NCBI GenBank assembly: GCA_963792875.1
Contig: CAWBXV010000007.1
Coordinates: 1 to 64,000 of the forward strand
DNA length: 64,000 nucleotides
Source: JAHEGP01 sp963792875
GTDB taxonomy: Bacteria; Pseudomonadota; Gammaproteobacteria; Pseudomonadales; JAHEGP01
Reading direction: 5' to 3'
Position 1 is the first letter of the stretch, and every line of letters starts with the position of its first letter. Positions 10,680-20,138 of this stretch are shown here, in pieces. Below the pieces are notes generated by a model, which saw nothing but the letters and a program-made list of their open reading frames with translations, ran no database searches and had not been told where the DNA came from. The position numbers were made by a program, and so were the translations under genes.

Positions 10680-11450
10680 TTAAGAAGCACTGGAACGAGA
10701 GGATGATCGGCCTGCGCCATCATCATCGGCCAGCTCGCGGATAAACTCCGCCAGCAGCGCCCGCTCCTCGTCATCGAGGGCGAGCCGCTGCAGCAACTCC
10801 GGACGGCGCTGCCAGGTGCGACCCAGGCTCTGTTTGAGCCGCCAGCGCCGGATGCGCTCGTGGTCGCCGCTGAGCAGCACCGCCGGTACTTCCAGCCCGT
10901 CCAGAGATTCCGGCCGGGTATAGTGCGGACAGTCCAGCAGGCCCGCGGTAAAAGAATCCTCGTGTGCCGACTGCGCGTGCCCCAGGGCCCCGGGCAGCAG
11001 GCGCACGATGCCATCGATCACGGCCATCGCCGCCAGCTCGCCGCCGCTGAGCACGAAATCGCCCAGACTGAGCTCCTCGTCGACCTCGGTCGCCACCAGG
11101 CGCTCGTCGACGCCCTCGTAGCGGCCGCACAACAGCACCAGGTGCTCACAGCGGCCGAGCCGCCGCAGCCCGGCCTGATCGAGCGGAGCGCCCTGCGGCG
11201 ACAGATAGACCACGTGCCGCGGCGCGGTCGCCGCGCCCAGCGCGGCCCTGAGCGGGGCCACCTTCATCAGCATGCCCGGCCCGCCGCCGTAGGGGCGGTC
11301 GTCCACCGTGCGATGCCGGTCGGTGGTGAAATCCCGGGGATTGATCAGCTGCAGATCCACCAGGCCGCCGGCGATGGCCCGCCCGCTGACCCCGAACTTC
11401 GCCACGGCGTCGAACATGGCCGGAAACAGGGTGATCGCGGTGATCTTCAT
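10680..11450 (-). CDS. trmD: tRNA (guanine-N1-)-methyltransferase
   Basis: TrmD methylates G37 of tRNAs with AdoMet and prevents +1 frameshifting. The 256-residue protein begins MKITAITLFPAMFDAV and shows the trefoil-knot AdoMet site segments YLSPQGAPLDQ, LVLLCGRYEGVDER and SLGDFVLSGGELAAM. The catalytic region DDRPYGGGPGM is intact. It lies 30 bases after rimM. Confidence 0.97.
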   Translation of the reverse strand: MKITAITLFPAMFDAVAKFGVSGRAIAGGLVDLQLINPRDFTTDRHRTVDDRPYGGGPGMLMKVAPLRAALGAATAPRHVVYLSPQGAPLDQAGLRRLGRCEHLVLLCGRYEGVDERLVATEVDEELSLGDFVLSGGELAAMAVIDGIVRLLPGALGHAQSAHEDSFTAGLLDCPHYTRPESLDGLEVPAVLLSGDHERIRRWRLKQSLGRTWQRRPELLQRLALDDEERALLAEFIRELADDDGAGRSSSRSSAS

Positions 11451-11480
11451 GTCGACGCTTCAGGCCGCGGCGGCTTGCCG

Positions 11481-12023
11481 TCAAAAATCGGGGTCCCAGT
11501 CGACCAGCACGCGCCCGCGCGCCCGGTCGACCTCCAGCACGTAGCGGTCGAGCATCCAGGGGATCAGGCGCTCGCGCCGATCGATGCTGCCCTCGATGGG
11601 TCGCACCACCATGACGTCGTTGGCGCCGGTGCTCAGCAGGTGATCGATAGCGCCTAGCAGTTGTTCGCGCTCGCCCTGCCTGACGTAGACCTCCAGACCT
11701 TCGAGCTCAGCCCAGTAATACTCCCGATCGCCCAGCGCCGGCAGGCGGGCGGCGTCGCACACCAGCTCCCTGCCGCCCAGCAGCATGGCCGCGTCGCGGT
11801 CGTCGCAACCGACGATGTGCGCCACCAGCCCCTTGCCCTGCGGCCGCCACTGGTCAATCGCCACCGCCTCGCCACGGCCATCGCCGCCGCGCATCTCCAG
11901 CGGCTGATAGTCGAACAGATTGGTGGCCGGATCGGTATAGGAGTGAATCTTTACCCACCCCCGCACACCATGCGCCGCGGCAATCCGGCCAACGACGACG
12001 CGCTGTGTCCGCTCCACGGGCAT
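11481..12023 (-). CDS. rimM: Ribosome maturation factor RimM
   Basis: RimM assists late maturation of the 30S head by binding S19. The 180-residue protein has the N-terminal beta-barrel domain (VGRIAAAHGVRGWVKIHSYT) and the C-terminal PRC-barrel (REYYWAELEGLEVY, ANDVMVV, RLIPWMLDRYVLEVD). Only 9 bases separate it from rpsP. Confidence 0.96.
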   Translation of the reverse strand: MPVERTQRVVVGRIAAAHGVRGWVKIHSYTDPATNLFDYQPLEMRGGDGRGEAVAIDQWRPQGKGLVAHIVGCDDRDAAMLLGGRELVCDAARLPALGDREYYWAELEGLEVYVRQGEREQLLGAIDHLLSTGANDVMVVRPIEGSIDRRERLIPWMLDRYVLEVDRARGRVLVDWDPDF

Positions 12024-12032
12024 TGGCGCTTG

Positions 12033-12293
12033 TTAGGCGGTCTCAGCCTCAGGCGCAGGCTCGCTTTTCAGCAGCTGGCTGACGCGCTCGGAAAGCTGGG
12101 CACCCTGCCCCACCCAGTAGTCGACCCGCTCACGGTCGATGCGCACGCGCACTTCCTGACCGCGGGTCTGCGGGTTGAAAAAGCCCACGCGCTCGATATA
12201 GCGGCCGTCGCGCGACTTGCGGCTATCGGTCACGGTGACATGATAGAAGGGGCGCTTTTTGGACCCACCACGTGCCAGGCGAATAGTTACCAT
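12033..12293 (-). CDS. rpsP: 30S ribosomal protein S16
   Basis: First gene of the ribosomal operon. It has 86 residues with the conserved start MVTIRLARGGSKKRPFYHV and the RDGRYIERVGFFNP segment, and ends in a short acidic-alanine tail. The 147 bases between it and ffh should hold the operon promoter, though I see no clear -35/-10 pair there. Confidence 0.97.
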   Translation of the reverse strand: MVTIRLARGGSKKRPFYHVTVTDSRKSRDGRYIERVGFFNPQTRGQEVRVRIDRERVDYWVGQGAQLSERVSQLLKSEPAPEAETA

Positions 12294-12420
12294 TTAACTT
12301 GTCTCTGTCGCTGTCTTGTCTGCCCATGGAACGGAATGGCGCGCACGCGCACCCCGCGAAAGGGCGCATATTCTAAGCAAATACCGCCCCGTTGGAAACC
12401 GCTTTTTTCACCGTCGCCGC

Positions 12421-12436
12421 AAAACCCGCGGCGGGT
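12421..12436 (-). terminator. Short hairpin after ffh
   Basis: On the minus strand ACCCG-CCG-CGGGT is followed by TTTT, 5 bases after the ffh stop. The stem is only five base pairs, so termination here is plausible but weak. Confidence 0.35.
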
Positions 12437-12440
12437 GCCG

Positions 12441-13838
<1,398 letters not shown>

Positions 13839-14072
13839 CCGATTACCTCTAGCTTGGCTTGCAACGCCCGACAGGCCGGCCCCGACCTGCCGCCGCACGG
13901 CGGCGCCGGCCCGACCACCGCGGAGCGACTGCAACAGCCAGGCAGTATAACTGACGATATTGCCCGCGCCTATGCGCAGGTGGGCGGGGCAATCATAACG
14001 GCAGGGGCTTCCAAGCTCACCTATTCTTGTGACACACTTTCCATTTATTCAAGTGACCCTACGCCACCCGCA

Positions 14073-14876
14073 ATGACGACAATACTGGGCCTGATCGCCG
14101 CCTTGCTCTACCTGGGCACCGCCGCCGTGCTGCTGTTCCGCGGCCGCAGGGGGCGCCCCTACAGCGACGTCAAGATCGCCCTCACGCTGACCGCCTCCGC
14201 CGCCCTGCTGTGCCACGCCATCGCCAACCTCGGCCTGCTGGTGACCAGCGGGGGGCTGGACCTGGGATTTTACAAGGTCACCAGCACCATAGCCTGGTTC
14301 GTCGCCTCCATCGCGCTGATCAGCAGCCTCCGCGCACCGCTCGACAAGCTGCTGATCCCGATCTACCTGCTGGCCGCCACCGCCCTGCTGCCGGCGCTGT
14401 TCGCGCCGGCCAGCCCCAGTGCGCATGGGCCGATCACGCCGGGCCTCGCGCTGCATATCGTGCTGTCCATGCTGGCCTACAGCGTGATGACCATAGGCGC
14501 CTGCCAGGCCGTCTTCCTGGCCATCCAGAACCGCCAGCTCAAGTCGAGGCACATGAGCCGCCTCATCAATGCCCTGCCGCCGCTGCAGTCGATGGAGACG
14601 CTGCTGTTCCAGATACTGTGGGCCGGCGAGATCCTGCTAAGCCTGTCGATCGTCAGCGGCCTGATCTTCCTCGACGACATGTTCGCCCAGCACGTCGCGC
14701 ACAAGAGCTTTTTCGCCATCTGCGCCTGGCTGATCTTCGCCGTGCTGCTGTGGGGACGCCACCAGCTGGGCTGGCGCGGACAGCGCGCCGCGCGCTTGAC
14801 CCTGGCCGGCTTTGCCGTGCTCGTGCTGGCTTATCTCGGCAGCAAGTTTGTGCTTGAGCTCGTACTCAATCGATGA
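14073..14876 (+). CDS. ypjD: YpjD/CcsA-like inner-membrane protein (cytochrome c assembly family)
   Basis: This 267-residue protein consists mainly of about eight hydrophobic membrane segments and resembles the CcsA/HemX family (YpjD in enterobacteria), whose role is linked to haem or cytochrome c handling but is not settled. The start MTTILGLIAALLYLG at 14073 is used. The open frame extends upstream to 13854, but that part is not membrane-like. It is divergent from ffh and followed by the CNNM/CorC-like gene, the conserved gammaproteobacterial ffh-ypjD-yfjD arrangement. Confidence 0.85.
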   Translation: MTTILGLIAALLYLGTAAVLLFRGRRGRPYSDVKIALTLTASAALLCHAIANLGLLVTSGGLDLGFYKVTSTIAWFVASIALISSLRAPLDKLLIPIYLLAATALLPALFAPASPSAHGPITPGLALHIVLSMLAYSVMTIGACQAVFLAIQNRQLKSRHMSRLINALPPLQSMETLLFQILWAGEILLSLSIVSGLIFLDDMFAQHVAHKSFFAICAWLIFAVLLWGRHQLGWRGQRAARLTLAGFAVLVLAYLGSKFVLELVLNR

Positions 14877-14940
14877 CGCTATTGATTGCCGGGCACATTT
14901 TATTCAACATGTAACCTCAGCGGCGAATCGAGATACCGTC

Positions 14941-16224
14941 TTGGACACCACCCCAACGGAGTTGATGTTCTCAGCTCTGCTCATTCTGGTCGTTCTGTCG
15001 GCCTTTTTCTCCAGCTCAGAAACGGCCATGATGGCGCTCAACCGCTACCGGCTGCGCCATATGGTGAAGACCGGCCACAAGGGCGCCCGCCGCGCGGCGA
15101 AACTGCTCAAGCGCCCCGACCAGCTGCTGGGCCTCATCCTCATCGGCAACAACCTGGTCAACAATGCCGCGGCGGCCCTGGCGGGTCTGATCGCCTTCCA
15201 GCTGTTCGGCGAGGCGGCGGTAGCCATCGCTACGCTGGTGCTGACCTTCGTGATGCTGGTGTTCGCCGAAGTGACGCCCAAGACCATCGCCGCTTACCAC
15301 CCCGAGCGCATCGCCTTCCCCGCCAGCCTCATCCTGCAGCCGCTGATGATTGCGCTGTGGCCGGCGATCTGGGTGGTCAACCACATGTCGGGTTTCCTGG
15401 TGCGGCTCAGCGGCGGCAGCCTCCACAGGACGGGTGAGGATGCGCTGAGCGCGGAGGAGCTGCGCACCCTGGTCGGCACCATCAACCACCGCATACCCGA
15501 CCGCAACCAGGGCATGCTGGTGAATATTCTGGACCTGGAAGAGGTGGTGGTGGATGACATCATGGTGCCGCGCAACGAGATCGTCGGCATCGATCTGGAC
15601 GACAGCGACGAAAAGATCGCGGCGCAGCTGCTCAACAGCGAGTACACGCGCCTGCCCGTCTACAACGCTGACATCAACAATATCATCGGCATTCTGCACC
15701 TGCGCAACGCCGCCGCCCTGTTCTCGGGAGGCAGCTTTGCACGGCAGAAGCTCAAGAACCTGCTGACACCGCCCTACTTCATCCCGGAAAACACGCCGCT
15801 GCACACCCAGCTGCACAACTTTCAGCGCCAGAAGCACCGCGTCGGCGTGGTGGTGGATGAGTACGGGGCGGTATTGGGCCTGGTGGCGCTGGAGGACATC
15901 CTCGAGGAGATCGTGGGGGATTTTGTCTCGGACATCGCCGACACCAACGAGGACATCCGGCGCCAGGGAGACGGCAGCTACCTGATCGACGGCACGACGA
16001 CCGTCCGCGACATCAACAAGGCGCTGCAGTGGCAACTGCCCACAGAGGGACCCCGCACCCTCAACGGTCTGCTGCTGGAGGAGCTGGAAGCCATCCCGCA
16101 GAGCAGCATCGGCGTACGCATCCGCGATTATTGCTTCGAGATCACCCAGACCGGCGACAACCGCATCAAGGAGGTCAGGGCGTTCACGCTGGGCAGCCTC
16201 ACGGGCCCGACCGAGGACGGCTGA
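14941..16224 (+). CDS. yfjD: CNNM/CBS/CorC_HlyC-domain transporter-like protein (YfjD/CorB family)
   Basis: Proteins of this family are implicated in Mg2+/Co2+ efflux. From the probable TTG start at 14941 (427 residues) the order is a DUF21/CNNM membrane domain (SAFFSSSETAMMALNRYRL, LLGLILIGNNLVNN, VFAEVTPKTIA), two CBS modules (VDDIMVPRNEIVGI, YTRLPVYNADINNIIGIL) and a C-terminal CorC_HlyC domain (GVVVDEYGAVLGLVALED, ALQWQLP). An ATG at 14965 is an alternative start, but TTG matches the family N-terminal length. It is convergent with the DUF1289 gene 6 bases away. Confidence 0.88.
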   Translation: MDTTPTELMFSALLILVVLSAFFSSSETAMMALNRYRLRHMVKTGHKGARRAAKLLKRPDQLLGLILIGNNLVNNAAAALAGLIAFQLFGEAAVAIATLVLTFVMLVFAEVTPKTIAAYHPERIAFPASLILQPLMIALWPAIWVVNHMSGFLVRLSGGSLHRTGEDALSAEELRTLVGTINHRIPDRNQGMLVNILDLEEVVVDDIMVPRNEIVGIDLDDSDEKIAAQLLNSEYTRLPVYNADINNIIGILHLRNAAALFSGGSFARQKLKNLLTPPYFIPENTPLHTQLHNFQRQKHRVGVVVDEYGAVLGLVALEDILEEIVGDFVSDIADTNEDIRRQGDGSYLIDGTTTVRDINKALQWQLPTEGPRTLNGLLLEELEAIPQSSIGVRIRDYCFEITQTGDNRIKEVRAFTLGSLTGPTEDG

Positions 16225-16230
16225 CCCCGC

Positions 16231-16425
16231 TTACAGCAGCGCTCCCGCCGCCCGGCGGCGCTCCAGGGCGAGCTCGATCACCCGGCGCTTGCCGGCGGCA
16301 TCCAGGCTCGTCCACGCGGCGATCTCGCTGGCGCTGCGATAGCAGCCCACGCAGATATCGCCATCATCGAGCACACAGATATCGATGCAGGGAGAGCGCG
16401 GCGCGTCAGCGGTGTGCGTGTTCAT
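16231..16425 (-). CDS. DUF1289 small cysteine-rich protein
   Basis: A 64-residue protein starting MNTHTADAPRSP. The motif CIDICVLDDGDICVGCYRS with regularly spaced cysteines, followed by EIAAWTSLDAAGKRRVIELA, is diagnostic for DUF1289. Family function is unknown; the cysteines suggest metal binding. The start lies inside the 3' end of the carbonic-anhydrase gene, overlapping by 20 bases, so the two are probably co-transcribed. Confidence 0.85.
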   Translation of the reverse strand: MNTHTADAPRSPCIDICVLDDGDICVGCYRSASEIAAWTSLDAAGKRRVIELALERRRAAGALL

Positions 16426-16945
16426 CGTCGATCTCGAGCGCGTCCAGGTACCAGGTGGCATTGGCGACATAGTGCGCCGCCGCTGCCGCCACCTCGGCCC
16501 GCTGCTCCGGCGACAGCTGGCGCACGACCCGCGCCGGGCTGCCCAGCACCAGCGAGCCGTCCGGCACGACCATTTTCTCGGGCACCAGCGCATTGGCGCC
16601 GATCACGCAGCCCTTGCCGATCCTGGCGCCGTTGAGCACCACGGCATTGATGCCGACCAGCGAGCCATCGCCAACCGTGCAGCCGTGCAGCATGGCCTTG
16701 TGGCCCACCGTGACGCCGCTGCCGATATGCAGGGGCCAGCCGGGGTCGACGTGGAGCACCGCGCCGTCCTGCACATTGCTGCCCTGGCCGATATGCACCG
16801 TATCGGCCTCGGCCCTTATCACCGCATTGAACCAGACGCTGGCCTGGTGTTCGAGAATGATCGACCCGACCAGGCTGGCACTGGGCGCGATAAAATGCCC
16901 ACTACCGCGCAGCTCGACCCTGCGGTCTTTCAACTTATAGATCAT
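16406..16945 (-). CDS. Gamma-class carbonic anhydrase-like protein (YrdA family)
   Basis: Left-handed beta-helix hexapeptide protein of 179 residues, beginning MIYKLKDRRVEL. The hexapeptide repeats run through the middle, and the zinc ligands characteristic of gamma-CA folds are visible as HVDPGWPLHIGSGVTVGHKAMLHG (positions about 73-96; histidines at H73, H90 and H95 by spacing). Many YrdA-type proteins lack measured carbonic anhydrase activity, so catalysis is not certain. The upstream open frame to 17200 is discarded as non-coding. Confidence 0.85.
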   Translation of the reverse strand: MIYKLKDRRVELRGSGHFIAPSASLVGSIILEHQASVWFNAVIRAEADTVHIGQGSNVQDGAVLHVDPGWPLHIGSGVTVGHKAMLHGCTVGDGSLVGINAVVLNGARIGKGCVIGANALVPEKMVVPDGSLVLGSPARVVRQLSPEQRAEVAAAAAHYVANATWYLDALEIDDEHAHR

Positions 16946-17198
16946 CGCGCAAATTCTCCACAATTGACCGCCAGTGTGGTGCAGCGGTCGGCGGGTTATT
17001 TTACCGGGTTTTCGGCCTCTCAGCGCAGTGCGCCGCCCAAGCCCCCGCCGCCCTCGGGATTGCCCCGACGCCCGCAGCGGTGCACAATGTCCGGCAGGTA
17101 TCAGCGCACCCCGGGACAGCGGCCGATGGGCAGCGCCGCCAAGGCGAACCAACTGGCAATGCCGCGCCCCAACCACTCGACTCATCGATAGACAGTCC

Positions 17199-18281
17199 AT
17201 GGCCTTCTATAATACCGAAAAGTTCGATCACAGCCAGTCGCCCAGGATCGGGGTGCTGCTGCTGAACCTCGGCTCACCGAGCACACCCACCAAGCCCGAC
17301 CTGCGCACCTACCTGCGGGAGTTTCTGTCAGACCCGCGGGTCGTCGAAGTGCCCCGTGCGATCTGGATGCTGGTGCTGCACGGCATCATCCTCAATGTAC
17401 GGCCCGCCCGCTCCGCGGAGGCCTACAGCAAAGTATGGACGCGTCAGGGCGCGCCGCTCGTCGTGCATACCCGCAACCAGAGCGCGGCGCTCGGTCGCCT
17501 GCTGAAACAGCAATACGGCGACCACGTGATCTGCACGTGGGCCATGCGCTATGGCGAGCGCAACGTTCACCGGGCGGTGCAGTCACTCAGCGAGCAGGGG
17601 GTGCGCCGCCTGCTGGTGCTGCCGATGTTCCCGCAATACTCAGGCGCCACCGCCGCCTCGGCGTTCGACGCCCTGGCAGCCGACCTCACCCGCCGCCGCT
17701 GGGTGCCGGAGTTGCGCTTCATCACCCACTATCACGACTACGAACCCTACATCGACGCGCTGGCGGGCAAGATCGAAGCGCACTGGGCCAGACAGGGCCG
17801 CAGCGACAAGCTGCTGTTCTCCTACCACGGCACGCCGGTGAGCTATCTGCACCGGGGCGACCCCTATCACTGCGAGTGCCACAAGACCACGCGCCTGCTG
17901 GCCGAGCGCCTGGGCCTGGAGCCGGATTCCTATCTCACCACCTTTCAGTCCCGCTTCGGTCGCGAGCCCTGGCTGATGCCCTACACCGACGAGACGCTCA
18001 AGAGCCTGGCGGCCCAGGGCTGCCGCTCGGTGCAGGTCATCTGTCCGGGCTTCGCGTCCGACTGCCTGGAAACGCTGGAGGAGATCGACATGGCCTACCG
18101 GAAACTGTTCCTGCAGGCGGGCGGCCAGCGCTTCGAGTACATCGAGGCGCTCAACAGCGATCCGGCCCACATCGCCATGCTGGCCCGGCTGGTGAACGAC
18201 AACCTGGCCGGCTGGAAGCTGCAGCCCTTTGATGGCGCGGCCACCAAAGCGCGCGCCATCAAGCTGGGGGCCGAGCGCTGA
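17199..18281 (+). CDS. hemH: Ferrochelatase
   Basis: Inserts Fe2+ into protoporphyrin IX, the last step of haem synthesis. The start MAFYNTEKFDHS at 17199 gives 360 residues. Family motifs are GVLLLNLGSPSTP, AYSKVWTRQGAPL, the catalytic histidine in LLFSYHGTPVSY, and the C-terminal CPGFASDCLETLEEI. The open frame upstream of 17199 is not ferrochelatase-like. Its 3' end overlaps the convergent DUF2489 gene by 23 bases. Confidence 0.96.
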   Translation: MAFYNTEKFDHSQSPRIGVLLLNLGSPSTPTKPDLRTYLREFLSDPRVVEVPRAIWMLVLHGIILNVRPARSAEAYSKVWTRQGAPLVVHTRNQSAALGRLLKQQYGDHVICTWAMRYGERNVHRAVQSLSEQGVRRLLVLPMFPQYSGATAASAFDALAADLTRRRWVPELRFITHYHDYEPYIDALAGKIEAHWARQGRSDKLLFSYHGTPVSYLHRGDPYHCECHKTTRLLAERLGLEPDSYLTTFQSRFGREPWLMPYTDETLKSLAAQGCRSVQVICPGFASDCLETLEEIDMAYRKLFLQAGGQRFEYIEALNSDPAHIAMLARLVNDNLAGWKLQPFDGAATKARAIKLGAER

Positions 18282-18753
18282 GGCGGGCCGCGAGGGCCCT
18301 GGCGGCATCGTCCAGCGCGGCCGCATGGGCCAGTTCGAGCGCCTTGCGCTCGGCATCGAAGCGGTCCTGATCGGCCCTCGGCAGTCGCCGCCAGGCGTCC
18401 AGCACGGGAATATGAGCCGTCGCCTGCGCCAGCGCATCGAATGGACGGTAGTGCGCCCGCTCGCCATCGGGCAGCCCCAGCCCCCGCGACAGCGTGCTGA
18501 TGCGGATGGCGGCCTCCGTCCTGCTGACCTGCCCCTGCGTCATCGCCCTCGCCAGCAGGGCGATGCTGACCTGGAGTTCGTCGTGGCGGCGCACGCGCGC
18601 CAGGTCGAGCGCCTGCCGCTGCTGCGCGCGCGACCGGCGCTGCCGCCACAGGCGGTACAGCAGCACGCCGGCATAGCCGCCCAGCAGCACCAGCACCGCG
18701 CCGGCGACCACCCACGCGGCCGGGTGCACGGCCGCCTCAGTCAAGCTGCGCAC
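18259..18753 (-). CDS. DUF2489 membrane-anchored protein
   Basis: A 164-residue protein with one N-terminal transmembrane helix (about residues 13-35, WVVAGAVLVLLGGYAGVLL), a basic stop-transfer stretch and a cytoplasmic helical part that resembles DUF2489 (LQVSIALLARAM, HYRPFDALAQATAHIPVLDAW). Function unknown. Its stop lies within the hemH 3' end on the opposite strand. Confidence 0.75.
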   Translation of the reverse strand: MRSLTEAAVHPAAWVVAGAVLVLLGGYAGVLLYRLWRQRRSRAQQRQALDLARVRRHDELQVSIALLARAMTQGQVSRTEAAIRISTLSRGLGLPDGERAHYRPFDALAQATAHIPVLDAWRRLPRADQDRFDAERKALELAHAAALDDAARALAARLSARPPA

Positions 18754-18768
18754 CCCGTGCGCCCCCGC

Positions 18769-19818
18769 TCAGTCGGCGACCGGCACCATGACGTGCTGGT
18801 AGGGCGTGCCCTTCCACATCACGTAGGGCCCGCCGTTGGCCGGGTCGGTCGGGATGCCCTCGAGCAGCGCCGGGTCCGGCACGATCAGCATCAGGTGCGG
18901 CCCCTCGACGACCCACTCGTTATCGTCGGTCGGCCCCTCGGCGTAGGGATCGGTATTGCTCGCGCCCTCATCGCCGGCGAGCATGTAGGAAATGCCCAGC
19001 GCCTTGGTGTCGACCGCGCCCTTGCTCATCCACGCGTGCGCCCAGCCCATCCACGGCTCGTCCATGCACATGGGGGCGGTGCCCTTGAGCATCGGCGGCG
19101 TCGGCATGCAGGTATAGGGACCGGCGCCCTCCTTGAGGGTCTTCATATCCCAGTCCACGACTTTGGCGTGGGCCGCCATGGCGGCATTGCCGGCCGACAG
19201 CGCGTCGGCGATCGCATCCCCGGCGGCGGCCCTGGGTGGAATATTGACGGGCACCATGACGTGCGCGTAGGGGGTGCCCTTCCACATCACGTAGGGCCCG
19301 CCGTTGGCCGGGTCGGTGGGAATGCCCTCGAGCAGCGCCGGGTCCGGCACCAGGATCATCAGGTGCGGCCCCTCGACGACCCACTCGTTATCGGCCGTGG
19401 CGGCGACCGCATAGGGGTCGGTGTTGCTGGCGCCGCTGTCACCGGCCAGCATGTAGGACACGCCCAACGCGGAAACGCTCGAGCCCGGGGCCTCGCGCTT
19501 GTTCCAGGCCTGCGCCCAGGCCAGCCAGGGCGCGTCCATACACATCGGCGACTTGAGCCCCGCCTTGGCCTGATGCGGCGGCGTCGGCATACAGGTGTAG
19601 GGACCATCGCCCTGCTTGAGGATGGTGCCGTCCCAGTCCATCACCTTGGAGCTGGCCGCCATGGAGGGCAGCATCGCCGACAGCGCGTCGGCGATCTTTG
19701 CTTCGTTCGAGGCCGCTGCGGCAGCGGCAGCGTCGGCTTCGCCAGTCTTGCTGCCGCAGCCCGCCAGTGCAAGCGCCAGCGCCAGGCTGGGCGCCCATGC
19801 CATTCGTTGATAGCTCAT
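18769..19818 (-). CDS. Lipoprotein of two tandem copies of an unrecognised domain
   Basis: A 349-residue lipoprotein: signal peptide ending LALAGC (C21), then an alanine-rich linker, then two near-copies of one domain (about residues 41-191 and 202-347). Each copy contains ADALSA, a K-V-x-DWD segment, GPYTCMPTPP, PMCMD-x-PW, SYMLAGD-x-GASNTDPYA, NEWVVEGPHLM and VPDPALLEGIPTDPANGGPYVMWKGTPY. Each copy has two cysteines (C76/C93 and C237/C251), likely a disulfide. The start at 19818 is preceded by AGGAGGAAG. I do not recognise a function; the highly conserved His, Asp, Trp and Met positions suggest ligand or metal binding. Confidence 0.85.
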   Translation of the reverse strand: MSYQRMAWAPSLALALALAGCGSKTGEADAAAAAAASNEAKIADALSAMLPSMAASSKVMDWDGTILKQGDGPYTCMPTPPHQAKAGLKSPMCMDAPWLAWAQAWNKREAPGSSVSALGVSYMLAGDSGASNTDPYAVAATADNEWVVEGPHLMILVPDPALLEGIPTDPANGGPYVMWKGTPYAHVMVPVNIPPRAAAGDAIADALSAGNAAMAAHAKVVDWDMKTLKEGAGPYTCMPTPPMLKGTAPMCMDEPWMGWAHAWMSKGAVDTKALGISYMLAGDEGASNTDPYAEGPTDDNEWVVEGPHLMLIVPDPALLEGIPTDPANGGPYVMWKGTPYQHVMVPVAD

Positions 19819-20138
19819 GTCGTTCTTCCTCCTCAGTGCGACCCTCCGCGGTTCCCGTCTCTCCGGACCCGCACATTCTTGCATTCTTACGGACCGGCTG
19901 CGAGGCACTTTCATCGCCACTGCGCATAGCCGCCGCAGCTGCTGCCCCCCACACCGGCGGACTTCACGTCACGCCATCGCTGCGGCCAGTTCCGCCAGCA
20001 TATGCCGCCTGCCTCGCACAGTCCACACTCGAGGCCGCTGCAGACATCGCGCTGCACCGCGACGTGCTGCGCTTGCGAAACCATCGCTTTTCATTATGCT
20101 GATCACATCATGTGCCGGGTGGGCGTCGGGGAGTTAGC
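19819..20138. other. Divergent intergenic region
   Basis: 320 bases between the duplicated lipoprotein and the MscS-like gene. It should hold both promoters. Apart from the candidate at 20073-20100 I see no repeat, RNA gene or convincing small ORF. Confidence 0.5.
20073..20100 (+). promoter_or_regulatory. Candidate sigma70 promoter for the MscS-like gene
   Basis: TTGCGA and TATGCT separated by 16 bases, about 39 bases before the start codon. The match is imperfect and was found by eye. Confidence 0.3.
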
